From contig NZ_LOAJ01000001.1 in NCBI RefSeq assembly GCF_001542905.1, positions 1,364,001 through 1,428,000 of the forward strand: a stretch of 64,000 bases of DNA. Direction: 5' to 3'. This document shows positions 44,520-53,774 of this stretch, one piece after another. The position numbers and the translations under genes were made by a program. Below the pieces are notes generated by a model. The model made no database searches and was not told the DNA's origin. It saw only the letters and a program-made list of their open reading frames with translations. Within the stretch, counting starts at the first letter, position 1. Each line of letters starts with the position of its first letter. The stretch is from Halorubrum aethiopicum. Its GTDB lineage: Archaea > Halobacteriota > Halobacteria > Halobacteriales > Haloferacaceae.

Positions 44520-47014
44520 GCGAGCTCCCGCCGACGACCTCCGTCCGCCGCTGGCTCGTCACGACGAACCACAAGGACATCGGGATCCTCTACATGATCA
44601 CGGCGCTGTTCTTCCTGCTTTTCGGCGGGGTTCTGGCGCTCCTGATCCGCGTCCAGCTGTGGGACCCGGCGAACCAGGTGCTCTCCGGGCTGGCGTACAA
44701 CGAGGCGGTCACCGCACACGGGTTGATCATGGTGTTCTGGTTCCTCTCGCCGTTCGCGTTCGGCTTCGCGAACTACTTCGTCCCGCTCCAGATCGGGGCC
44801 GACGACCTCGCGTTCCCACGGTTGAACGCGCTCTCGTACTGGATGTATCTGTTCTCGGGGCTCCTGCTGGCGGTCAGCTTCTTCCAGGGCGGGACGCTCA
44901 GCGCGGGCTGGACGATGTACGCCCCGCTCAACGTCCCCATGTACACGCCGAGCATCGGCTCGACCGGGGCGGTGTTGGCGCTCGCGATGTTCGTCATCGG
45001 CGTCACCGCCTCCACGGTGAACTTCCTCACCTCCATCCACCACTCCCGCGCGGAGGGGATGGGGATCATGGACATGCCGATGTTCACGTGGTCGATGCTC
45101 GCGACCGTCTGGATGATGCTGTTCGCCTTCGCCGCGGTGCTCGCGGTCGGGCTCATCCTCGCGTCTGACCGCGTTCTCGGAAGCGTCTACTTCTCGGCGA
45201 CCGAGGGCGGCTCCCTGCTGTGGGGCCACCTCTTCTGGTTCTTCGGTCACCCCGAGGTGTACATCGTCTTCTTCCCGGCGCTCGGCGTCATGCTGGAGCT
45301 GTTCCAGACGTTCTCCGGCCGCCGGCTCGTCGGCCGGAAGTGGGTCATCATCGCCATCTGTCTGATCTCGGTCCAGTCGTTCCTCGTGTGGATGCACCAC
45401 ATGTTCCTGACGACGATCAACCTCGAGATCAAGACGCTGATGATGGCGACCACCATCGGGATCTCCTTACCCTTCGACCTGATCGTCTTCTCGCTCATCT
45501 ACACGCTGATGAAGGGTCGCATCCAGTTCACCACGCCCTTCCTGTTCGCGTTCGGCGCGTTGCTTCTGTTCATCCTCGGGGGCATCACCGGCGTCTTCCT
45601 CGGCGCCATCGTCCTCGACTACGAGTTCCGCGGCACCTACTGGGTGGTCGCGCACTTCCACTACGTGATGTTCGGCGGCGCGACCGCGCTGTTCGGCGGG
45701 GCCTACTACTGGTTCCCGAAGATGACGGGGAAGATGTACGACGAGTTCCTCGGTAAGGTCCACTTCGTCGTCTTCTTCATCGGGTTCAACGCCGTCTACT
45801 TCTCGATGTTCCTCGGCTGGGAGACCCCACGCCGGGTGTTCGAGTACAACCCCGAGTTCCAGATCTTCCACCAGATCGGGACGATCGGCGCGTTCGTGCT
45901 TGGTTTGTCCTTCTTCATCATGTTCTACAACTTCCTGAAGTCGTTCGTCTCGGGTCCCCCGGCGGGCGATAACCCGTGGGACTACTCGCGGACGGCGGAG
46001 TGGGCGGTGTCGTCGCCGCCGCCGCTGGAGAACTGGCCGAACCGGCCGTCGTACGCCTCCGGGAAACTGGAGTTCGTGAAGGATTACGTCCCGGACGGCG
46101 GGCCGGCGATGAAGGCCGACGAGGAGGGCAACGCCGCCACCGACGGCGGGGACAGCCACTCCGAGCACATCCGCGAGTACCCGTACTGGGACAAGCACCC
46201 GAGCCACGCGAGCATCTGGCCGATCGCGCTCTCGTTCGCGACGCTCGTCATGTTCCTCGGGCTCTCCGGGTTCAACGATTCGGTGTCGATCGGCGCGGCC
46301 GACTCGCTGGCGACGACGCCGGTGACGATCAGCAACCCGGTGTATCCGCTGTTGGCGGTCGTCGGGCTGCTCGGGCTCGTCTACACCGGCGTGAAGTGGG
46401 GGCTCGAGGACTTCTACGCGCCCCCCTCCGAGTTCGCCGAGCGCTGGCCGTTCAACGGCGTCGAGAAGGTGAAACTGGGGATGTGGTTCTTCCTCGCCTC
46501 GGACGTGATCGTCTTCGGGGCGTTCATCTCGGCGGCGGTGTTCATCCGCTTCAACGCCGGCTGGCGCACGTGGGAGCCGCTGACCGAGTCGCTGCCGGGG
46601 CTCGTCAACACGTTCGTGCTGTTGACCTCCTCGTTCACGGTGATCCTCGCGCTGGTGGCGGCCCACCGGAACAGCCGCAAGGGACTGCTCGCGTCGCTCG
46701 GGACGACGATCGCTCTCGGGTTGACGTTCCTCGCGATCAAGATGTGGGAGTGGCACCACGAGATCTACGACGTGGGCGTCACCATCTCCGAGAACTACTA
46801 CGGTGACCCGGTCCAGGCGTCGATCTACTACGTCACGACGGGGCTCCACGGCGTCCACGTGGTCGGCGGCCTGCTGATCGCCGGGTTCCTGTTCTACCGG
46901 GCGTACCACGGGGCGTACCTGGACGACGAGCGGCCGGTCGAGTACTTCGGGCTCTACTGGCACTTCGTCGACATCGTCTGGGTGTTCCTCTTCCCGCTGT
47001 TCTACCTCTTCTGA
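44516..47014 (+). CDS. coxAC: Fused cytochrome c oxidase subunits I and III
   Basis: An 832-residue protein. Residues 1 to about 500 are the heme-copper subunit [11 protein letters not shown] (heme a ligand), [14 protein letters not shown] (CuB and cross-linked Tyr), MHHMFL (CuB ligands) and [12 protein letters not shown] (heme ligands). A linker of about 125 residues with an acidic patch ([14 protein letters not shown]) follows. The last 200 residues are subunit III, with [16 protein letters not shown] and [10 protein letters not shown]. The complex pumps protons while reducing oxygen to water. The HPEVY sequence keeps the D-channel glutamate of A1-type enzymes. The fusion avoids separate synthesis of subunit III. 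Confidence 0.95.
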   Translation: MSELPPTTSVRRWLVTTNHKDIGILYMITALFFLLFGGVLALLIRVQLWDPANQVLSGLAYNEAVTAHGLIMVFWFLSPFAFGFANYFVPLQIGADDLAFPRLNALSYWMYLFSGLLLAVSFFQGGTLSAGWTMYAPLNVPMYTPSIGSTGAVLALAMFVIGVTASTVNFLTSIHHSRAEGMGIMDMPMFTWSMLATVWMMLFAFAAVLAVGLILASDRVLGSVYFSATEGGSLLWGHLFWFFGHPEVYIVFFPALGVMLELFQTFSGRRLVGRKWVIIAICLISVQSFLVWMHHMFLTTINLEIKTLMMATTIGISLPFDLIVFSLIYTLMKGRIQFTTPFLFAFGALLLFILGGITGVFLGAIVLDYEFRGTYWVVAHFHYVMFGGATALFGGAYYWFPKMTGKMYDEFLGKVHFVVFFIGFNAVYFSMFLGWETPRRVFEYNPEFQIFHQIGTIGAFVLGLSFFIMFYNFLKSFVSGPPAGDNPWDYSRTAEWAVSSPPPLENWPNRPSYASGKLEFVKDYVPDGGPAMKADEEGNAATDGGDSHSEHIREYPYWDKHPSHASIWPIALSFATLVMFLGLSGFNDSVSIGAADSLATTPVTISNPVYPLLAVVGLLGLVYTGVKWGLEDFYAPPSEFAERWPFNGVEKVKLGMWFFLASDVIVFGAFISAAVFIRFNAGWRTWEPLTESLPGLVNTFVLLTSSFTVILALVAAHRNSRKGLLASLGTTIALGLTFLAIKMWEWHHEIYDVGVTISENYYGDPVQASIYYVTTGLHGVHVVGGLLIAGFLFYRAYHGAYLDDERPVEYFGLYWHFVDIVWVFLFPLFYLF

Positions 47015-47166
47015 GGTAGCGGGTCTTCCTTCGGCGTCGAACCGCGGCGGATATTCTTTCGGGGGTTGGCTGTGACTCGTCGTGATCGCGTTTCCGAGGA
47101 CGGGTTCGTCCGAACCGGTCGTTATGTGTTGCGTGCTAATGGTACGGATCGTGTGATCGTGGATAG

Positions 47167-47444
47167 GTCGTTGCTGGCGCGGTGAGGATGATCACGGAGA
47201 ACACTTCCAAAGCCGCAGTCGCGAGGAGGCCGTACGCTCACTGCGCTCCTCACTCGGTCGCTCGTTTCACTCGCTTCCTCGTTGCGGTGCTTGCGTCGCC
47301 TACGGCCTCCTCGCGACTGCCCCTTTGAATCCCGCCCCGCACCACAACCGCACCTCACGCCTCCCCAGCCTCGCGGCTCGCTTTCAGTCGCCGCGTCCCT
47401 CGCGGGCTGCTCGCGCCCTCTCGGGCGCTCGCAGGCGCGCCACC
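47167..47444 (-). repeat. Structured intergenic repeat, copy 3
   Basis: A minus-strand copy. The best stem is here: 47216-47234 is perfectly complementary to 47301-47319 over 19 bases. A hairpin is at 47413-47418 with 47423-47428. Conserved blocks read GGTGGCGCGCC at the 47444 end and CCTCACGCCTCCCCAGCCTC on the plus strand. It lies in the 511-base gap 47015-47525 between two converging genes. I see nothing else in that gap apart from unremarkable sequence. Confidence 0.85.
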
Positions 47445-47525
47445 GCGGATCGGTAGCTCACCCACCTGTACTGACCGCAACCGGTCCCGAGCCGATCATC
47501 TGCCCCACGGCCGCGAGTCGACGCC

Positions 47526-48209
47526 TCATTCCGCCGACTCCGCCGGCGGGTCGCTCTGGAGTCGGCGGGCGAGAACGGTGAAGATCCCGAGTCCGAGGAG
47601 GTAGAGCCGCCACCCGCGTCCCGCGACCGGGAACCGCCGGTCTATGGTCTCCGCCTCGGCGAGGACTTCCGGGTCATCCGGCTCGATCGGGTTGTTCACG
47701 TGAACCGACTGCGTGGTCCCCGTGCTGCCGGCGTCGACCCGGCGGTCGCCGGTCTCCGGGTCGACCTCGACGTCGACGAACGTCTGAACGAGGCCGTCGG
47801 CCGAGGACCACAGTAGTTCGCCCTCCAGCCGGAAGAAGGAGTCGTGGAGCGGCCATAGGACGTTCACGCCCTGGAGGTGCGCCCAGTCGAGCGAGAGGTG
47901 CGCGAAGACGTGGACGAACAGCGCGACCCAGGCGACCCGGACGCCGCGGTCGGCGACGCGCTCGCGGAGGAGGGACTCCTCGCGGATCCGAGTGTCGTAG
48001 TAGAGAAGCAGCGCGACCGCCGCCGGGAACACGAAGTTGTGCCCGACGGTTCGGTGTGCGCCGGGCATGACCGGTCCCAGAAGGGAGTCGGCCTCGGGGA
48101 GGACGACGATCGCGAGGACGACGGCGAGCGCCCGGCGGTCGTACGACCCCCGCAACAGCCCCGCCGCGAGCACCAGCGCGAACCCGGCGTGAACGAGCGA
48201 GGAGACCAT
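47526..48209 (-). CDS. YdjM-like (DUF457) membrane metal-dependent hydrolase
   Basis: A 227-residue membrane protein. Histidines of the DUF457/YdjM type are present in AHRTVGHNF (residues about 51-59) and HVFAHLSLDWAHLQGVNVLWP (about 99-119), a metal-binding pattern within helices. A hydrophobic N-terminus and a C-terminal helix enclose a loop of about 60 acidic residues. In bacteria YdjM is membrane-bound and LexA-regulated; its reaction is unknown. It is the second of two tandem paralogues; the upstream one ends at 48210, the base next to this start. Confidence 0.75.
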   Translation of the reverse strand: MVSSLVHAGFALVLAAGLLRGSYDRRALAVVLAIVVLPEADSLLGPVMPGAHRTVGHNFVFPAAVALLLYYDTRIREESLLRERVADRGVRVAWVALFVHVFAHLSLDWAHLQGVNVLWPLHDSFFRLEGELLWSSADGLVQTFVDVEVDPETGDRRVDAGSTGTTQSVHVNNPIEPDDPEVLAEAETIDRRFPVAGRGWRLYLLGLGIFTVLARRLQSDPPAESAE

Positions 48210-48908
48210 CTATCGGCTCGCCTCCCCCGTGTCGCCGGACGCGGCGGTCGAGGAGCGCGCACGTTCCCACGGCCGGAACCGGACCGCGAGCGACGCGACC
48301 GCGCTCGCGACGACGACCGCCTGCCAGCCGGCGTCGACGACGACGAACTCGCGTTCGGCCCCGAGCGCGAGACCGGGCCGCCCGTCCGGGTTCACCCACG
48401 TCCCGATCGCGTGCGTCTCCGTCGTCCCCGTGCTCTCGAACGGGAGGAGGCCGGGACCCTCTCCGGTCGCCGAGACGAACGTCTGGACGACGCCGTCCTG
48501 CGTCGAGAACAGCAGGAGGCCGTCGACGACGTAGTAGACGGTTTCGACGGGGTACAACAGGCTGACGCCCGGATCGCCGAAGAGATCCGGGGCGACGCCG
48601 GCGACCGCGAACCCGGCGAGCGCGACCCAGGCGACCCGGACGCCCCGCCAGCCGTATCGCCCGCGGAGTCCGGAGCGATCGCGGAGCGCCGTGTCCCAGT
48701 GGAGGAGCCCCGCGAGCGCGAGCGCGAGCCACAGGTTGTGGAGGAGGGCGTTCGTCGCACCCGGTATCGCGAGGTTCGCGGCCGCGTCGAGGGTCGGAAG
48801 GAGGGCGGCCGCGACGACGACCGCCACCGACCGGCCGTCGAAGGCCGGCCCGAGAAGCGCCGCCGCGAGCAGCGCGCCGAGCGCGGCGGTGAGAAGGATC
48901 GGTGCCAT
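48210..48908 (-). CDS. Degenerate DUF457-like membrane protein, paralogue of the next gene
   Basis: A 232-residue polytopic protein with the same helix pattern and loops as the gene at 47526-48209 (matching VVVAAALLPTLDAAANL against IVVLPEADSLLG, and GVSLLYPVETVYYVVDGLLLFSTQDGVVQTFV against the other's VNVLWPLHDSFFRLEGELL). Most metal-ligand histidines are gone: GATNALLHN replaces GAHRTVGHN, and the HxxxHxxxDWAH region reads FAVAGVAPDLFGD. It is probably not catalytic and might be a partner subunit. The ATG at 48908 is preferred. Confidence 0.65.
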   Translation of the reverse strand: MAPILLTAALGALLAAALLGPAFDGRSVAVVVAAALLPTLDAAANLAIPGATNALLHNLWLALALAGLLHWDTALRDRSGLRGRYGWRGVRVAWVALAGFAVAGVAPDLFGDPGVSLLYPVETVYYVVDGLLLFSTQDGVVQTFVSATGEGPGLLPFESTGTTETHAIGTWVNPDGRPGLALGAEREFVVVDAGWQAVVVASAVASLAVRFRPWERARSSTAASGDTGEASR

Positions 48909-49018
48909 TGGCGGTCCCTTCGGTCCAGCGGTCATAAGCCCTCGGGCGGCCCAGGTCGCGTCGGCTCCGAGCGACGCCGTCCGAAGGTATTCGGGCCTCG
49001 ATCCCGAACCCCCGCGCG

Positions 49019-49717
49019 ATGAAGGTCGGACTCCTCTCGGACGTCCACGCGAACCTGCCGGCGCTGGAGGCGGTCCTCGAGGACATGCCCGCGGTCGACA
49101 CGGTCGTCTGTGCCGGCGACGTCGTCGGCTACAACCCGTGGCCCGGCGAGTGTCTCGCCCGCGTTCGCGAGGTCGCCGCGGCGACGGTCCGCGGGAACCA
49201 CGACCGCACCGTCGAGACGCCCGAGCGGTACCGCGCCAACCGGATGGCCGAAGCCGGGCTCGAACACGCGAAGCGGGAGCTCTCGGCGGAGGGGCTCGAG
49301 TGGCTCCGCGACCTGCCGCGGGCGACGTGGTTCGGGGACGGCCGCTACCATCTCGTCCACTCGCACCCCGCGCCCGAGCGCGAGGACGCGTACGTCTACC
49401 CCGAGGAGTTCCCGGCGCTCGACCGGCACCTCGAGGAGCTCGCCGGCGAGGAGGACGCGGTCGACCTCGACGGGCTCGTCCTCGGCCACACCCACGTCCA
49501 GGGGGCTCGATCGGTCGACGGTCGGCTCGTGGTCAACCCCGGAAGCGTGGGACAGCCCCGCGACGGCGACCCGGACGCCGCCTACGCGGTGCTCGACGCC
49601 GACGCCGGCGAGGTCGACCTCAGGCGGGTCGCGTACGACGTGGACCGCGTCGCCGAGGCGGTCGAGCGGGAGGGGTTGCCGGAGCGAACCGCGACGCGGC
49701 TGTATCGCGGGGAGTGA
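49019..49717 (+). CDS. Metallophosphoesterase, YfcE-like
   Basis: A 232-residue calcineurin-like phosphoesterase. The five metal motifs are present: DVHAN (residues 8-12), GDVVG, GNHD (about residue 61), HSHP and GHTHVQ. It probably hydrolyses a phosphodiester or a nucleotide phosphate. The ATG at 49019 is preceded by CGCGCG with no ribosome site, suggesting a short leader. The substrate cannot be told. Confidence 0.88.
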   Translation: MKVGLLSDVHANLPALEAVLEDMPAVDTVVCAGDVVGYNPWPGECLARVREVAAATVRGNHDRTVETPERYRANRMAEAGLEHAKRELSAEGLEWLRDLPRATWFGDGRYHLVHSHPAPEREDAYVYPEEFPALDRHLEELAGEEDAVDLDGLVLGHTHVQGARSVDGRLVVNPGSVGQPRDGDPDAAYAVLDADAGEVDLRRVAYDVDRVAEAVEREGLPERTATRLYRGE

Positions 49718-49743
49718 CCCGGCTCATGGGACGGGGGATCGAC

Positions 49744-50172
49744 TCATCCCAGATAGCCCGCGACGAGAAGCAGGTTCCGCCCGGCCGCGAGAAGCGAGAT
49801 CGCGCCCACGCCGGCGCACATCACCGTCGCGACGAGCCGGCGGCTCCCGCCCGCGACCGCGACGGGGATCCCGATCACGACCATCCCGAGCGCCTTCGTG
49901 ACGAGCATTCCGCGGAGCGGGCCGAGCCACGTGATGAACGTCCGGCCGACGGGCGACCCCTCGACGAACTCGCCCGTCGAGATCGCGAGGTACGTCGACC
50001 ACACGTCGGCGACGGTGCCGACGAGCAGGAGGGCGACCGCCGCGGCGAGGCGTCCCGACACGAGCGGACGCACGCGCCCGCCGAGTATAAACCTCGTGAC
50101 CGCTCGCCGTCCCGCGAGGGTCGCCCGTCGCCACACCCGGCTGGCCGACCGTCGCGCACACCCCATGGACAT
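49744..50172 (-). CDS. DUF5658-like membrane protein
   Basis: A 142-residue protein if started at 50172; the core has three membrane helices: LAAAVALLLVGTVADVWSTYLA, a second around residues 85-105 and a third in TVMCAGVGAISLLAAG. VADVWSTYLAISTGEFVEGSPVGR (about residues 52-75) resembles the DUF5658 family. The first 40 residues are very basic, and the ATG lies only 30 bases from the divergent start at 50202, inside its promoter. A GTG near 50076 could be the real start. Function is unknown. Confidence 0.6.
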   Translation of the reverse strand: MSMGCARRSASRVWRRATLAGRRAVTRFILGGRVRPLVSGRLAAAVALLLVGTVADVWSTYLAISTGEFVEGSPVGRTFITWLGPLRGMLVTKALGMVVIGIPVAVAGGSRRLVATVMCAGVGAISLLAAGRNLLLVAGYLG

Positions 50173-50201
50173 TTAACCCGGTCCGACCCGTAGCACCGGT
50201 A

Positions 50202-51305
50202 ATGAGTGCTTCCGACGAGAACGCGTACGACGTCGCGGTCGTGGGCGGCGGTCCGGCCGGACTGACGACGGCGCTGTACGGCGCGCGACTCGGCCACGAG
50301 ACGGTGCTGATCGACCGGGGCGGCGGCCGCGCGGCGATGATGGCGGACACCCACAACGTGATCGGCGTCACCGAGGAGACCTCCGGCAACGAGTTCCTCG
50401 CGACCGCCCGCGAGCAGGTGGCCTCCTACGGCGGCGACTTCGAGCGCGGCTTCGTCGAGTCGATCGAGCGCACCGACGAGGGGAAATACGGCCGGTTCCG
50501 ACTCGTCGCCGGCGACGACGAGTTCTCGGCGAAGCGGGTGGTCCTCGCGACCGGGTTCTCCGATAAGCGTCCGGACCCCCCGCTGCCCCGAACGGGGAAG
50601 GGGCTCCACTACTGTCTCCACTGTGACGCGTACATGTTCGTCGACGAGCCGGTGTACGTGATGGGCCACGGCGAGGCGGCGGCCCACGTCGCGATGATCA
50701 TGCTCAACGTCACCGACGACGTGGACCTCCTGACGCGCGGCGCGGAGCCGACCTGGAGCGACGAGACCGCGACCCAGCTCGAGGCGCACCCGATCGAGGT
50801 GATCCACGAGGAGATCGCCGGCGTCGAGAACGACCCGGACTCGGGGTGGCTGGAGGCGCTGGAGTTCGCGGACGGCACCCGCCGGGAGTACCGCGGCGGC
50901 TTCCCGATGTACGGCTCCGACTACAACACCGCGCTCGCGGAGTCGCTCGGTTGCGAGTTGACCGAGAGCGGCGAGATCGACGTCGACGACCACGGGCGCA
51001 CGAGCGTCGACGGCGTCTTCGCGGTCGGCGACGTGACCCCCGGTCACAACCAGATCCCGGTGGCGATGGGCCAGGGCGCGAAGGCCGGCCTCGCGATCCA
51101 CAAGGAGATCCGCGAGTTCCCGCGCTCTAAGGAGGCCATCGCGCGTGACGGACCCGTGAGCGACGAGGAGGTGCCCGCCATCTCGCCCGACCTCCTGGCG
51201 ACCGCGGTCGCCCACGAGGGCCACGCCGGCGGGCCGCGGGAGCCGCCGTCGGCGGAGTCGGAACCCGAGTCCGAACCCGAGGCCCCGCCGACCGACGACG
51301 ACTGA
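50202..51305 (+). CDS. Thioredoxin reductase-like FAD/NAD(P) oxidoreductase
   Basis: A 367-residue two-domain flavoprotein. VAVVGGGPAGLTTALYGARLG (residues 11-31) binds FAD, HYCLHCDAY (CLHC, about residues 141-144) is the redox CxxC in the position of the thioredoxin reductase disulfide, and VFAVGDVTPGHNQ is the second FAD motif. The NADPH motif is replaced by YVMGHGEAAAHVAM, so cofactor preference is unclear. The last 60 residues are a Glu/Pro-rich tail. A TTTAACC box at about 50172 is at leaderless distance. Confidence 0.85.
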   Translation: MSASDENAYDVAVVGGGPAGLTTALYGARLGHETVLIDRGGGRAAMMADTHNVIGVTEETSGNEFLATAREQVASYGGDFERGFVESIERTDEGKYGRFRLVAGDDEFSAKRVVLATGFSDKRPDPPLPRTGKGLHYCLHCDAYMFVDEPVYVMGHGEAAAHVAMIMLNVTDDVDLLTRGAEPTWSDETATQLEAHPIEVIHEEIAGVENDPDSGWLEALEFADGTRREYRGGFPMYGSDYNTALAESLGCELTESGEIDVDDHGRTSVDGVFAVGDVTPGHNQIPVAMGQGAKAGLAIHKEIREFPRSKEAIARDGPVSDEEVPAISPDLLATAVAHEGHAGGPREPPSAESEPESEPEAPPTDDD

Positions 51306-51424
51306 CGCTTCGGTCGCCCGATCCTCGCGGTCCCCGCGGAGTCGATGCTGTCCGAACGCGTCGGCGAACCGTTCGAGAGACGGCGACACCGACCCTTTTT
51401 GATCCGCCGTGACCGACCGCCCGT

Positions 51425-52195
51425 ATGGGGACCATCGACGCGGACTTCGCCGGCGAGACGGTCGTGGTCACGGGGGGATCGAGCGGCATCGGTCGCGCGG
51501 TCGCGACGGGATTCGGCGACGCGGGCGCGACCGTGATCAACGCCGACGTTCGGGCCGAGCCGAAGGACCCCGATGTGGACGCGCCCACCCACGAGGCCAT
51601 CGAGGAGCGGGGCGGCACCGCCGCCTTCGTCGAGACCGACGTCTCCGAGCCGACGGAGATCGCCTCCGTGATCGAGGCGGCTCGCGAGTTCGGCGGCGTC
51701 GACGTGATGGTGAACAACGCGGGAATTCACCGCGATCTCGCGTTCCTCGAGGTCGCCCCCGAGGACTTCGACGCCGTCCACGGCGTCAACCTCAGAGGTA
51801 CGTTCTTCGGCACGCAGCTGGCCGCACGGGACATGATCGAGCGCGGCGTCGAGGGGGCGATCGTGAACACGTCGTCGACGACGGCCGAGCGCGCGGAGCC
51901 GAACCACTCCCACTACGCGGCGACGAAGGGCGGGGTTCAGATGCTCACCCGGAGCGCGGCGCTCGAACTCGACCGACACGGGATCCGGGTGAACGCGGTC
52001 GCGCCGGGACCGATCGCGACCGAGATCCGGGAGGGCTGGTCCGCGGAGGCGAGCGAGATCGGAGCGTCCGACGGGCTCCCGTCCCGAGCCGGCACTCCCG
52101 CGGACCTGCGCGACGCGTACCTCTTTCTCGCCTCCGAGGGTGCGGACTACGTGACCGGCGAGACCGTGTGGGTTGACGGGGGAGCGAGCTTGTAG
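51425..52195 (+). CDS. Short-chain dehydrogenase/reductase (FabG/glucose dehydrogenase type)
   Basis: A 256-residue classical SDR. VTGGSSGIGRAVA (residues 14-26) binds NAD(P), NNAG is present at about residue 97, NTSSTT at about 147 and HYAATKGG (Tyr, Lys) at about 161. A short insertion PKDPDVDAPTHEAIEERGG follows strand 2. The family reduces a ketone or oxidises a sugar or alcohol; the substrate is unknown. It stands alone, 119 bases after the thioredoxin reductase-like gene. Confidence 0.87.
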   Translation: MGTIDADFAGETVVVTGGSSGIGRAVATGFGDAGATVINADVRAEPKDPDVDAPTHEAIEERGGTAAFVETDVSEPTEIASVIEAAREFGGVDVMVNNAGIHRDLAFLEVAPEDFDAVHGVNLRGTFFGTQLAARDMIERGVEGAIVNTSSTTAERAEPNHSHYAATKGGVQMLTRSAALELDRHGIRVNAVAPGPIATEIREGWSAEASEIGASDGLPSRAGTPADLRDAYLFLASEGADYVTGETVWVDGGASL

Positions 52196-52328
52196 GCTAT
52201 GATCGAGTGAAAAACGAGGAGACACAACTGTCGACTGACGAGATCGACTGAGAAATGCGCCGGCCGGGACTCTCGCGAGCGAACAACGTGAGCGAGCGGG
52301 AGTACGGGCGGCGCACGACCGAAGGGAG

Positions 52329-52399
52329 TGCGCCGGCCGGGATTTGAACCCGGGCCATGAGCTTGGAAGGCTCAGGTCCTACCACTAGACCACCGGCGC
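52329..52399 (-). tRNA. tRNA-Gly (TCC)
   Basis: A 71-nucleotide cloverleaf on the minus strand: the acceptor GCGCCGG pairs with CCGGCGC, the D arm is GTCTAGTGGTAGGAC, the anticodon stem TGAGC/GCTCA encloses loop CTTCCAA with anticodon TCC, and the T arm contains GGGTTCAAATCCC. The discriminator base is A. Confidence 0.94.
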
Positions 52400-52489
52400 G
52401 CGTTTCTGGAAAAACGGTGCCGGAATAAGGAGTTTACCCTTTGAGCCGATGACGACGACCCACCTCGTGGTCTCGATCGCTCGCCCGTG

Positions 52490-52661
52490 TGGGGCGAGAA
52501 TCGGTCCTCGAAGCGGGTCGCCGAAGCCTCGGCCGCACAGTCCCGCACCTCACGCCTCCCCAGCCTCGGTCTCGGCGACCCGCCGGAACCGCTGGCGGGT
52601 CACCTCGACCTCCCTCGCGCGGGCTCCTCGCGCCCTCCCGGTCGCTCGGAGGCACGCGCCA
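52490..52661 (-). repeat. Structured intergenic repeat, copy 4 (partial)
   Basis: A minus-strand copy that has CCTCACGCCTCCCCAGCCTC (plus strand, 52549-52568) and the GGCACGCGCC end, but lacks a clear CTCAAAGGGG block and the GGGGCTTTG end. GACCCGCC (52577-52584) pairs with GGCGGGTC (52594-52601) at the place of the second hairpin. It lies in the 478-base gap 52400-52877, before the doxX operon. The rest of the gap (52662-52865) contains nothing that I can identify. Confidence 0.7.
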
Positions 52662-52865
52662 CGATCGATGTGTCGCGGACGAACGCCGTATTCGGCTCGG
52701 TCCGCTCGAGATCACGACGAACGATCGACGATCGGGATCGGGATTCGACCGGGGTGATCACCCGTCGAGTTCGACGACCGCGCGTTCTCAGCCCCTCGGA
52801 ACGCTTCCCGTCCAGCGGGAGTCGTCGTCGGAGTATAACTCGGTTCCGACGTAACGTCCACACGT

Positions 52866-52872
52866 GAGGTGA
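52866..52872 (+). promoter_or_regulatory. Strong ribosome binding site deciding the doxX start
   Basis: GAGGTGA lies five bases before the ATG at 52878. It excludes the overlapping ATG at 52869 as start. A stronger form, GGAGGTGA, precedes the next gene at 53417. Confidence 0.65.
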
Positions 52873-52877
52873 CGCTC

Positions 52878-53402
52878 ATGGCATACCAAACGGGGAATCC
52901 CCTGACGACCGACGTCGAGTTCGCGCTGGACGGCCCGTGGACCGCCTACTGGGTCGCGTTCCTGCGCGTCGTGACCGGCTGGTGGTTCTTCCACGCCGGC
53001 GTGACGAAACTCATCGAGGACGGGCTGGCGTACACCTACGGCCCGGCGTACATGTCGGAGATGACCGGCACGGCGCTCGGTCCCATCCCGGTCTGGATGG
53101 GGAACAACCTCGCGTGGCTCATCGAGCCCGGCGTCCCGCTGTTCGAGACGCTCATCGGACTGGCGCTCATGGCCGGCGCGCTCACCCGGTTCGCCGCGTT
53201 CGGCGGGGTCATCTTCATGGTCCTGTTCTGGATCGGCAACGCCGGCTTCGGCAACGGTCTGGTCAACGGCGACTTCATGGGCCTGCTGTTGTTCCTGACC
53301 GTGATCGTGTTGGCCGCCGGCCGGTACTACGGCCTCGACGCGGTCATCGAGCGCACCGAGTTCGTCGAACGACATCCGAAGCTGCGGTACCTGCTCGGCT
53401 GA
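52878..53402 (+). CDS. DoxX family membrane protein
   Basis: A 174-residue membrane protein with four helices. WWFFHAGVTKLIED (about residues 38-51) is the conserved DoxX start, and ETLIGLALMAGALTRFAAFGG the second helix pair. DoxX relates to subunits of terminal quinol or thiosulfate-linked oxidases and to proteins for redox homeostasis. It is coupled to the small membrane protein that follows after 14 bases. No oxidase subunit of another kind is adjacent. Confidence 0.84.
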   Translation: MAYQTGNPLTTDVEFALDGPWTAYWVAFLRVVTGWWFFHAGVTKLIEDGLAYTYGPAYMSEMTGTALGPIPVWMGNNLAWLIEPGVPLFETLIGLALMAGALTRFAAFGGVIFMVLFWIGNAGFGNGLVNGDFMGLLLFLTVIVLAAGRYYGLDAVIERTEFVERHPKLRYLLG

Positions 53403-53416
53403 GGAGGTGACATCCA

Positions 53417-53707
53417 ATGAACCAACCCGACATCATCGACAGGGCGGCGATGGCGCTGAGCGCCGGACTGATGCTCACGGGGATCGTCGTGCTCGGCCTG
53501 ATCGAGATCCTCGCCGGGCAACCCTACAGTCCGGTCCCGATAACCAACGACGCGGGCGAGGTGGTCGCGACCCCGCTCTTCGACCCGACGCTCCGGACGG
53601 CGTTCGTCCTCGCGGGGATCGGCGTCCTCGGCCTGTACGCGGCCTACCGGATCGTGACGCCGACGACGGAGGAGACGACGGATCGGACCGGCGTGACGGC
53701 CGACTGA
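53417..53707 (+). CDS. Small two-helix membrane protein in the doxX operon
   Basis: A 96-residue protein with two membrane helices (residues about 12-34 and 62-80) separated by an extracytoplasmic loop of about 28 residues (GQPYSPVPITNDAGEVV, then ATPLFDPTLR). The ATG is preceded by GGAGGTGA at good spacing. I do not recognise a family. Its position and size suggest that it is a partner of the DoxX protein, comparable in arrangement to the two-subunit DoxDA-type enzymes, but sequence similarity is not evident. Confidence 0.7.
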   Translation: MNQPDIIDRAAMALSAGLMLTGIVVLGLIEILAGQPYSPVPITNDAGEVVATPLFDPTLRTAFVLAGIGVLGLYAAYRIVTPTTEETTDRTGVTAD

Positions 53708-53774
53708 CGGCGACCGACGACCCGCGTTTCGACCACTGTTCTCCCGGTTTCTCCGTTCGCTCCGTTTCCGACGG

